Source: Chrysochromulina parva
Taxonomy: Eukaryota > Haptophyta > Prymnesiales > Chrysochromulinaceae
Direction: 5' to 3'
DNA: 44,850 nucleotides
Assembly: GCA_002887195.1 (NCBI GenBank)
Contig: PJAB01000085.1
Span: 1 to 44,850, forward strand
In this document: in pieces, positions 31,951 to 40,612 of the stretch
Layout: each line of letters begins with the position of its first letter
How positions within the stretch are numbered: the first letter of the stretch is position 1
The notes under the pieces: generated by a model
Databases searched by the model: none
Seen by the model: only the letters and a program-made list of their open reading frames with translations
What the model was told of the DNA's origin: nothing
Position numbers and translations under genes: made by a program

Positions 31951-32771
31951 GCAGCAGCAGCAGCAATAGCGACAGTCGCAGTGCTTGGAGGCTCAGTATC
32001 TCGGTGTTCGAGAGCGTACGCACAGTTGCCGAGCCAGCGACGCGCGGACGCGTCGAGATGGTTCGTAGGCTCATCCATGATGAGAAGCTCGGGCTCGCTC
32101 AGGAGCAGGCGAGCGAGCCCGATGCGCATCTGCCAGCCTCCCGAAAAGGAGGAACATTTGCTGTCAAACTCCTCTGGCTTGAAGCCCAAGCCCTGCAGTA
32201 CCTTCGAGACACGAGCCTCGATGTCGTAGCCGCCGCACGCCTCAAACTCCTCTTGCGCCTTCTCAAGGCACGCGAGCTCCTCCTCAGAGCCCAAGACGCA
32301 GTTCTCGACGGCCGCGTTGAGGGCCTTGGTCGCAGCTTGGAAGCGCGCCATCCGAGACACGACTTCTTCGCGCACAGTGTTGTCCGATCCGGAGACGGCC
32401 GTCTGCTCTAACATGCCCATGCGGAGCGTCGCGTCGACCAGGATCAAGCCCTCTTCGAGCTTATCGCCTTTCGCACTCGCGGCGATGGCACGGAGCAAGG
32501 TGGACTTTCCACAGCCGTTCGTGCCCTGAATAGCCCATCGCGACTTGGGCATGATGTCCCAGTTGACGTCGAGGATGAGCGGCGAATTGCCGGCCCAGAC
32601 ATCAACCTCTTTGCACACGATGGCAGCGCCGCCGGTGTCGACTTTCATGCACGGCAGGGACACACGCGAGGCCGTCGACCGTGTATTCACGCTGGCATAA
32701 GCGCCTACGGCGTACGCATCAACCGTGCTGAGCGCTGTGAGGAAGGCACATCTGAAGAAGATGCCTTGCAT
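30706..32771 (-). CDS. ABC-F family ATPase, probably organelle-targeted
   Basis: ABC-F proteins are soluble twin-ATPase factors that act on ribosomes (EttA/Uup type). The structure is complement(join(30706-31838, 32024-32771)), 626 residues. The 185-bp intron (donor AACT^GTGCGT, acceptor TTGGCAG^AC) restores the usual WL..Y..YDGTVLVVSHD spacing after the first Walker B. First cassette: GTNGCGKSTLL, FSGGWQMRIGLARLLL, LLIMDEPTNHLD. Second: GPNGAGKSTIL, LSGGEKARVALA, VILLDEPTNHLD. The charged linker between the cassettes (about residues 285-345) is as in the family. The N-terminus MQGIFFRCAFLTALSTVDAY followed by Ser/Arg-rich sequence suggests signal plus transit peptide, hence a plastid translation factor; this is inference. 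ATG at 32771 was chosen because it opens this presequence. Without the splice the gene would look like two truncated ORFs. Confidence 0.92.
31909..31975. repeat. Trinucleotide repeat (GGC then AGC) inside the ABC-F intron
   Basis: About twelve GGC units followed by several AGC units on the plus strand. It lies wholly inside the 185-bp intron, so the polyalanine frame it creates is not part of the protein. Confidence 0.85.
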
Positions 32772-32967
32772 CGTGGCGTAAAAGGTTCCTATTTGTTCGC
32801 TCTGTCGACCGACCGTTTCGCTGAATTCTCCGCGGTGAGCTCGCGCGGTCACGAGTCGGGGCTCGTTTAGTGCTCGTAAAGTGAGACAATGTACCGTATT
32901 GGCCACGAAATGTACGTACGCGTTGGTTCCGCTGATCACGGGGAACACAACAGTCCCCCACCCTCGT

Positions 32968-35900
32968 TCAAAGGAAGCGCCAGAGAGCGCACTCGACGCC
33001 GGCGCCGGGGCCCATGGTGATGAACATGCCATACTCACCGCGTTTGGCGATCTTCTCGCGCAGCAGCGATTCGTACGCCCAGAGGAAGGATCCGCTGGAC
33101 ATGTTGCCCATCGCCCGCAGTGAGTTGAGCGAGTGCCGGATGGCGTGCTTCGAGAGCCCGAGCGAGTACATGACGCAGTCGAGCACCTTCTTGCCGCCCG
33201 AGTGGACGACCCAGTGCGCGATGTCCTCCTTACGCAGCCGGTGCTTCGCCAGCAGCCGGTGCACCATGCCAGGGATCTTGAGGCCCATCAGGTAGGGCAC
33301 CTGCGGCGAGGCCATCAGCATGCAATCAGCATGCAATCACCTGTGATGAGGGAGGCCATCAGCATGCAATCAGGTAGGGCACCTGCGGCGAGATTGTGAA
33401 CGAGTACTTGTGATACTCCTCGAGCCACGTGTAGCAGAGGGAGTCGAGCGAGTCGGGCAGCAGCAGCGACTCGAAGCCGTAGAGGGCCGGCTTGGGCGCG
33501 GCGTTCGTTGAGGTGATCGGACGCTCGGGCGTTGGGCAGAGCAGCACGGCCGCGGCCGAGCCATCGCCGAAGAGCGAGTTGGTGAGGGCGACGGCGAGGT
33601 CGGGCTTGCTGGCGTCCCAAACATAGCCGGCCGAGACCACCTCGCATGCAAACATGACTGCGGGTACTCCCGGGTTCGCCTCGGCCCAGTGGGCGGCGGT
33701 CGCCATGCAGTTGAGCCCGGCGTGGCAGCCCATGCCCACGATGTCGACGCGCTGGATGGTCGAGGGCAGCCGCAGGTGGTTGGCCACGTGGGCGGAGAGG
33801 CCGGGAGAGGAGAAGCCGGTCGTGGTGCACACGACGAGGAAGCCCACCTGATCGAGCGCCACACCCGCCGCCTCGCACGCCTGCGGGATGGCGGAGGCGG
33901 CGAGCTTCTTCGACCAGCGTAGGTGCTTGGCGAGCAAGCCACCCTGGGTCACCCCACCAGCACGCTGCTCGGCACCGATCTCGGCCAGCCGGCGAGACTC
34001 GATGTGGGCAGACGAGTAGATGGCTCGCATGCGAGGGTCGTCCACGCCGAGCAGGTTGGCCACCTCGGCTTGTGTGTACCGCTCCTCTGGGGCGGCGGTG
34101 CCGATCCCGACGAGCACGGCGCGAGGCTTGTACTTGGCCTCGTACAGCAACCCCTCGGCGATGCGCTCCGAGCGGAGCGAATCCTCGTGTGCGCCGCCGC
34201 CCACACGTGCGTCGATGAGCATCTTGGCGAGCGTGCGGGCGAGCGCTTGGTCGGTGCCGAGCTTGGCGGCGAGCTCGAGCGCCGCCGTGAGCGGTGTGGG
34301 CGAGAGGGAGAGCGCGAGTCCCCATTCGAGCGCGCTGTTCGCACTCAGTCGCTCATGGAAGAGGATGACTTGCTTCGCGCGCGCGGCGCCCACTGCCTCG
34401 GTCAGACGCGTGCAGCCGCCCGCGGCAGGCACGAGGCCGAGGGAGGTCTCGGGCAACCAGAAGCGCGCCCCCGGCCCGACGAGGCGCACGTCGCACGCCA
34501 GTGCCCACTCGAACCCGCCCGCGACGGCGGCGCCCTCGACGACGGCGATCGAGACGAAAGGAGCCTTGGCAAGCGATTCGAAGACGCGCTGGCTCTGGAG
34601 CTCGAGAGCGTCCATCGCGCGCGGGTTGGAGACACGTTCGAGGTCGGCGCCGGAGCAGAAGAAGCGAGGGTCCGATGACTTGAAGATGACGCAGCCGCAC
34701 CGTTGGGCTGAGAGCATCGGGATGAGACGCTCGAGGGCATCGAGCATCGGGCCGTCGTACGCGTTCGCGTAGCTCGGCCGGTTGATGGTGACGATGGCGA
34801 GCGCGCCCTGGCGCAGAAGCTGCAGCGAGTGCGTGCCGAGTGCATCGGGCGTCACGTAGCGCGAGTCCTCCTCGAGTGCCCGCGGCAGCGCCGCCTCGGA
34901 CGCTGGCACGATCAGCGCATTGAGATGCTGCTGGAGCAGGGGGAGCGCCGACTCGGGCTCGAGCTGTGGAAGACGCACGAGGAGCCACTCGGTACGTCGT
35001 CGTAGCTCGGCCAGTTCAGTCAGCCCGGCCACCTCGCGCAACCATGCAGCGGATGCAAAGGGGCGGCGGGCCGGTTCGGTGAGCATGCCGCCGCCGACGA
35101 GTAACGCCTTGTCGGACAGTTCGGCCGCCGCGCTCGCCATCGCCTCGCCGGAGACAGTCGACGCGCGTGCGGCCGACGGCGAACCCGCCGTCACGGTCGC
35201 ATCGCCGCCGGCCGAGGGCGTGCGCGAGGTGAGCGTTGGCGAGGGCGGTGCGACCTCCCGCCTGGCCAGCACACGTGAGAGAGCGCCTGGCGCGTCCACC
35301 TGGGTGGCAAGTCGCTCGAGCCGCGCCATCACATCAGCCTCGTCTTCACACGGCGGCGCCTCGAGGACGCCCCACTGGACGAGGGACTCGAGGTCGGCCG
35401 CGGGGGTCGCGAGGAGCACGCGCATGAGGGATCCGATGCGAGCAGAGCGGCCGAGCTGCCACACGCGCGCGCCCGGCACCATTTTGGCTTGCCAGCCAGC
35501 GAGGCGCACACACACTGCCGCCGAGGCCGCCAGCCGGTGCTTGCATGCAAGGCACAGCTCGAGCGCGAGCGCGCCAAGCTCGCCGCGCATGAGCGCCGTG
35601 GTGGGCACTTGCGCCGTGAGCGCGTCGAGCGCGTCGAGCGCCGTGGTGAACGCCTCCCTCGAGGCGCACGTGTTGTCGAGCCGGAGCAGGTGTCCGCTCT
35701 CTTCGTCGAGGTCGAGGAGCACCCCGAGCGTGGGCCCGAGCGGGGGAAGTGGGGGAGGCGCGCCTGCACCCATCGCCGAAGGCCCAAGCATCATCTGCGC
35801 GGAGGTGCCATGCTCGAGTTTGGCCATCTCCGCCGCCTCGAGAGTGGTCAACGCCTCGGTGAGGGCCCCGAGCGCCTCCGCCGTGAGTACGCTGCCCGTC

Positions 35901-37888
35901 AGCCGAAGCCGCACCACACACCCGAGGCTGCCCAGCGGCTCGGTACTCACACGCACATTCAGCGGCGCGCCGCCTGCGTCCGCCGTGCCAGCCTCGGTCG
36001 TCTCAGCCGCGGCTCCCTGGGCGGCTCCCTGGGCGGCGCGGGCGCCCGCCCGCGCCCATTCGAGCTTCCATTGCCACGCCTCGGTCGGCATGATGAACTG
36101 GTCGGGGAAGAAGGAGGCGAGCTGTTCGAGCTGGGCCGACGAGATCTTGGACGAGATCTTGGACGAGATCTTGGACGAGATCGCGAGCTGTTCGAGCTGG
36201 GCCGACGAGATCTTGGACGAGATCGCGAGCTGTTCGAGCTGGGCCGACGAGATCTTGGACGAGATCGCGAGCTGTTCGAGCTGGGCCGACGAGATCTTGG
36301 ACGAGAACGCATTCAGCGGCGGGGCCGCCTCGACGACATCCCCTCCTCCTTCTCCCCCTCCTTCTCCGGCGTCCGCGCCGCTCGTGGCGGCTGCTGGCGC
36401 CGTGTGCCACACTTTGAGCATCGCCCGGAGCTCCTCGGGGCGCGCCATCCAGATGGTATCCTGGAGCAGGTAGCGGCAAAGGAGAAGGGAGGCGCCGTGC
36501 GCGGCGCGCGCGAGCAATGCGCCGAGCCACGCGCCCACCTCGGCCGCGGGCGCGTCCGCCGCCGCCGCCTTGGGCGCCACGATCCATTGTAGCGCGCCTA
36601 CGCGCAACGCCTCGGTGGTGCCCAGTGGGGAATCCTGCGCCATGAGCGCCATCGCGACGCCCGCGCCCACGTGCTTCGCGAGGCGGAAGGCGAGGGTTCC
36701 GGGGAGCGTGCCCGAGGCGGCGCCAAAGTCGAGCGTGACGCTTGGCGCCGCCGCGCGCAGGTCACACGCGAACGCGATCTGGAGCGCCGTCGCGCCGACC
36801 GATCCGGTGCCCACAAGGACGCACACGGTGGGCAGGGGCAGCGTGTTGAGGCTGGCGAGTGCCTTCTCGAGCTTGGTTAGCCATGAGACGAGGCGCATGT
36901 TGAAGTGGCCGTTGGCACCGCCGACCGCGTGCAGCGCGAGCAGCTGCTGCGGCATCGGCAGCCGCGCCGCCCTCTCGGACGCGAGCATCCGGAGGACGAG
37001 GCACGTGGGCAGGGGCTCACCGGTGGCGGCGAGCGCGGCTAGCCCGCGGTTGAGCTGCTCGAGCACCTTGCTGAGCTCGTCGAGGGAGATGAGCTCGAGC
37101 TCGGAGGGCATCGTGAGCACCCACGCCTCCTCGGACCGGTGCACCTCGTACTCGAGCGGCACGAGAGGTGGCAGCGGGGCGTGCGCGGCCGCCGCTCGCC
37201 CGACCGCGTCGGCGATGACGAGGGACGAGACGGCGAGTGAGTGGCCGATGACGTCGGTGCCCGCGACGGAGAAGGTCTGGAGCACGATGCGCCGGAGCAG
37301 CGCGAGCGGCACATTTGGCGGCACGGGCAGCCGCGCCGCGCGGAGCGCCGCCACGGTGGGGCACAGCGCGTGCACCACGTGGCAGTCGAGCAGTTCGTGC
37401 GTGCCCGCCGGCTGCGTGCGCCAGAGCAGCTTCTGCGCGCGCAGCACGCCCGCGTGGAGGGCGAGCGAGGCGAGCCACCAGATGGGGAGCGGCACGTACA
37501 GCTGCGTCGCGCCCGTCGCCTGCGACGCTGGCCGCGCCGGCAGGCACGTGTCTGCCGTCGCGAGCCGGAAGTCGCACGCAAGCGCGAGGCTGAGCGACAG
37601 GTCGCAGAGCGCGCCGTCGAGAGCGGCGACGAGCAGGAGGCTGCGCTTCTGCAACTTGGCGAGCGCGAGCTCGTACCTCTGCAGCGCCGCCGCCGTGCAC
37701 ACGGGCACGACCAGCGGCCCGCCGCGGATGCACAGCACGACCTTGGTGGACTTGTCCCTGTCGAGCTGCTTGCACAGGCGCTCGACCGTCTCCGTGTACT
37801 CGACGAGCGAGGTCGGCGGCTCTACCTCGATGACGGTCGTCTCCGGCGGCACGAGTATCGACTCGGGGTCGGGGCCGGGCGTCTCCAT
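32968..37888 (-). CDS. Multi-crotonase / type III polyketide synthase (DpgA-like) fusion
   Basis: The structure is complement(join(32968-33300, 33383-37888)), 1,612 residues, with an 82-bp intron (donor CCGCAG^GTGCCC, acceptor GCCGCAG^GTG). Four crotonase-fold regions come first. Regions 1-3 (about 15-230, 245-500, 620-900) are degenerate but keep the helix seen in ALACDFRL, AFACDLRA and CLACKHRL. Region 4 (about 1019-1240) looks intact, with FCSGADLE and VAGGFEWALACDVRL forming the oxyanion hole. The type III PKS follows (about 1249-1612), with TQAEVANLLGV, GMGCHAGLN (catalytic C1388), HWVVHSGGK (H1535), GNMSSGS (N1568) and MGPGAG. The Cys-His and His-Asn spacings (147 and 33) match the family. 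The style is closest to bacterial DpgA, which makes 3,5-dihydroxyphenylacetyl-CoA from malonyl-CoA with crotonase-fold DpgB and DpgD. The product here is unknown. A repeat linker lies at residues about 525-592. ATG at 37888 was used because the upstream frame offers only TTG. Confidence 0.92.
33287..33392. repeat. 24-bp direct repeats flanking an 82-bp intron
   Basis: Positions 287-310 and 369-392 of this kilobase (33287-33310 and 33369-33392) are identical and 82 bp apart. Each holds a CAG^GTG junction on the minus strand. The intron 33301-33382 runs from the GT of one copy to the AG of the other. The intron interior has further copies of a GCCATCAGCATGCAATC-like word. Confidence 0.9.
36112..36312. 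repeat. In-frame coding minisatellite in the PKS fusion linker
   Basis: Near-perfect units of about 42 bp encode repeats of ISSKISSAQLEQLA, with a shorter sub-unit of 12 bp (KISS) amplified at about 36145-36185. Unit lengths are multiples of three, so the frame is kept. The region links crotonase regions 2 and 3 and is probably a flexible or helical spacer. Confidence 0.9.
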
Positions 37889-37984
37889 CGTCCGAGGTCC
37901 TCCGTCGATTCCAAGAATGGGCAATCAGGAGAGGCCGCGCGTCGGGGCGCTGTGGTGAACTGTAATCTGCCGTGACGCATGCAA

Positions 37985-38011
37985 AGGGGGAGGAGGGGGG
38001 GAGGGGGGGGG
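37985..38011. promoter_or_regulatory. G-run tract upstream of the PKS fusion gene
   Basis: Four G-runs of five to nine on the plus strand, about 100 bp upstream of the fusion's start codon. They could form a G-quadruplex on the non-template strand side of the promoter. Function is not shown. Confidence 0.4.
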
Positions 38012-38157
38012 TTAAGGTGCATGTGGCGCTCCGTTTTCAAGACTAGCGCGCGGGGCGCGCTAGCCTTGGCAGCCTCCGCCTTCTTGGCCGCGCACTGCTG
38101 CGCGTACCGCGTAGCATAAGGCCGCCTTTGCCGCAGTTGAAAAGGACCCAAGGGCGG

Positions 38158-39000
38158 TCATCTTGCCTGCACGATCACGCCTCGAACCATGGACATGCCA
38201 GTTCGGCCCTTCTTGCGCACGCGCAACGGCTGGGACGACGCGCGCGACGTGACAAAGGTGCCGGCGCCCGATTCGGCGAGGCACTCGAGCAGCATCGCTG
38301 CGGTCTCCATCGCGTGGCCGCGGCCACGATAGTCGCCAATGACGAGCACGTCATGGTCGGCGCGCACCTTGCTCCTTGGTCAGCAGGCTCGTGAGCTGCT
38401 CTGGCAGCCATGCCGGCGGCGCGAGCGCACACGAGATGCCGATGGCGTCGACCTCGTTAAGACCTCGTCCGACGGCTCGCCTCCACCGTCTTCACCGTCT
38501 TCGAGTCTCGACTCCCAGTGGAAGGGGCGTATTGGCGGTGGTGGCGCATATAGAGGCATCTTCAACCCCCCCCCCGGGGGGCCTCGTCGGCGCCAGAGCG
38601 CCGCTTCCCGATCGCCCCGGCACAGCAGTAGCGCCCGACGCATGAGGTCGCACTCATGTTCGGAGGACGCACCGCCCTGGTGCCCCACGGTGCGGCGGGC
38701 GATGAGCACCTCGATGAGAACGGCCTCCGCCTCGGCGTCCTCCTGCGCGGCCGGGAAGGACTGCTCGACTGCGAGTTGAATGGCGGGTGGCAGTGCCGGC
38801 GGCGCGTTCGAGGCGTTCGGATGGCCACGGGCGACCTTTGGCGCCTTGTGGCCGGCATCACGACAGAAGTGGCACAGGCTCTGCGGCCCCTTCGCCCTCG
38901 ACGCCTCCTTCGACCTCCACGGGAAGGCTAGTTCCGAGCGCCAGTACTCGCACTTGGCGCACAGCAGTGAGGCGTCGAGGGCTTGCACGACAAGGAGGTG
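38158..39000 (-). CDS. Zinc-ribbon-like protein, 3' exons of an unresolved gene
   Basis: Open sequence runs from a possible acceptor (CTCTAG^CAC at 39000) through CAKCEYWRSELAF...LCHFC, a four-cysteine ribbon, then an acidic and Pro-rich stretch. It stops at 38380. The same frame reopens downstream as a well-formed end, VRADHDVLVIGDYRGRGHAM...VVQAR-like, to a stop at 38158. A 96-bp intron 38368-38463 (GAG^GTCTTA, CAAG^GTG) would join them. However, the DNA inside that intron is itself protein-like in another frame (AIGISCALAPPAWLPEQL). The alternative is a pair of indels of +11 (an ACGAGGTC direct repeat at about 38451-38468) and +1, which together keep frame. The 5' end is not found; it may belong with the SANT gene upstream. 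Function is not recognised. Confidence 0.45.
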
Positions 39001-39035
39001 CTAGAGCGACGCTCGGCCGAGCCACCAGTCGGCCG

Positions 39036-40261
39036 TCATGATCGCGCCCTTGACGGCTGGCTCGACGCGTTGCGCATTCGCCTCATGGTGGCTTTCTTGG
39101 CTGGCTCCATGCTCAGCGAGCAGGTTTGCTTGTGCATGGATTTCTTAATTGTGAATTGGTTCGTCAGACTTCTGCGCTGATAGGCGGCGTGCGCAGTCAC
39201 TATGATGGATGCCTTGCACTTCAAGCATGTAATCTCCAGACGACCTGTTGAATCACTTTCCTTTTCAGGACCTGAGCAAGGGCAAGCAGTAGTGTGAGGA
39301 GAGAAGGGGAGAGAATTCATCATGGGAGTAAGCGGGAAGACTTACAGCCGCCATTGCCCATTTGCACTCCGTGGGTCTTGATGGTTGCCCTGCCGCCGTT
39401 GCCCAACTGCTGGCCGTGGCTACTGATCGTTGCCTTGCCGCCGATCTGCCCGAGGTTGCGTCCCCAAATGCCCGCCGCCTTGGATCCAAGCCCCAGCTTC
39501 GACACGTTATTGCCCAACCCGTTGGGACGGGTGGGGCAGTTTCCGAACACGAAGACCCGAGTTGCAGCCGTAGTCAGCTTGTCCTTAGGTGTGAGGACCG
39601 GAGTGTAGACTGCCGTGCCATTGCTGTTCCCGGGCTCCGGGGCGTTGAGCGCCACGTGCGTTGAGGTGCTGAGCTTTGTGTCCTTGAGCATATCGTGCTC
39701 GCTGAAGAAGCGAGCATGCAGCGCGACCATGTCATCATCATCATCGTCGTCATCATTGTCATCGTCGTCGTCGTCGGGCCTCCCTAGGACAAACTAACTA
39801 ACACGTCACCTGCTGTGTCGGCGCTCAGACCCTGCCGGCCTTGTTAGTACTTTCTTCTGAAGCCGGCAGTGGGTGTCCTTTGGCTTGGCGGCGGGGCCTT
39901 CCTGAGCACGAACTGTGCTTGCTTGCCGAAAGGACAAGTCGCTGCCAAGACGTGGGTCATCCCGAATAGCCGCCCAGTGACAGTTCCCCTCTCCGTGGCG
40001 ACGCACACCCGCCCGGAGCGCGTTGACCTCAGCCTCAGCCCACCCTCTGCCACCTCTACCACGGACCCGAGCCCCCGCAAGCGCAAGCGCCAACTTTGGA
40101 CTTGGCTGACTATCTCTGTCGTGCTCGTCTCCGTCGTCGTTCTCGTCGTCGTCGTCATCGTTGTCATGTTCAAGTACGTCTTCGTCGCCGTCGACGTTGT
40201 CATCACCGCCGCTGCGCTGTGCGCTCTCCTGGAGGTGCTGCTGGGTACAGCACCCGAGCTG
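39036..40261 (-). CDS. SANT/Myb-domain protein with acidic regions, ends uncertain
   Basis: The minus strand is open from 40261 with a Gln-rich then Asp/Glu-rich region. It leads into a SANT/Myb helix-turn-helix (about 39920-40050): RGWAEAEVNALRAGVRRHGE, then AAIRDDPRLGSDLSFR. This resembles telobox-type Myb domains but has a two-residue CH insert and lacks the LKDKWR third-helix motif. After a likely intron (one with TACTAAC inside and a CCTAG acceptor at 39784 fits in phase), an exon at 39346-39783 starts with a long Asp run and ends with a two-fold GG(K/R)ATI..HG..(L/M)GN repeat. A strong donor, T^GTAAGT, and acceptor, CTTGCTCAG^GT, remove 39272-39345 and join an exon with CLKC and basic sequence to a stop at 39036. 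The start codon and first exon are not found. It is probably a DNA- or chromatin-binding protein; this is inference. Confidence 0.5.
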
Positions 40262-40264
40262 CTA

Positions 40265-40612
40265 CCCCCCATGACATATGGATTAACATATGGATCCCGC
40301 AAAGAATAAGACTAAAGACTACGTCGACAAGTCCTGCCGGTCAGCACAGCTGAGTCACGATTTGACCGACTCTTGAGTCTTGAGTCCTTTTCTTAGCAAG
40401 ACTTGACTCATTTTTTGCGTGGTATACCCCAGAGATGTGTGGGCATGTGGCGACCTGAACCGTGTCTGTGAGCGCGGCGCACTCATTCCACCTCGCGAGC
40501 ATGAGAAGAAGCGAGTCTGAACGTGTGCGATGTGTTGCTCTTCACGTGTGTGCGATCGGTTCGTGCGTGTTGGTGAGTTATAATTCACACCGGCACCGAC
40601 GGTGTGTTGTGA
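40265..40612. other. Divergent region between SANT gene and MFS gene
   Basis: This region should hold the MFS promoter and the missing 5' end of the SANT gene. I could not assign the SANT first exon. Nothing else is seen. Confidence 0.4.

Noticed and set aside
31839..32023. ABC-F read as two truncated genes or a pseudogene with a polyalanine tail
   Set aside because: A GT-AG intron restores the standard ABC-F spacing between Walker B and the SHD motif; the polyalanine is intronic.
34920..37958. Long plus-strand frames opposite the PKS fusion
   Set aside because: Ser/Ala/Arg-rich mirror sequence with no motif, while the minus strand carries clear enzymes.
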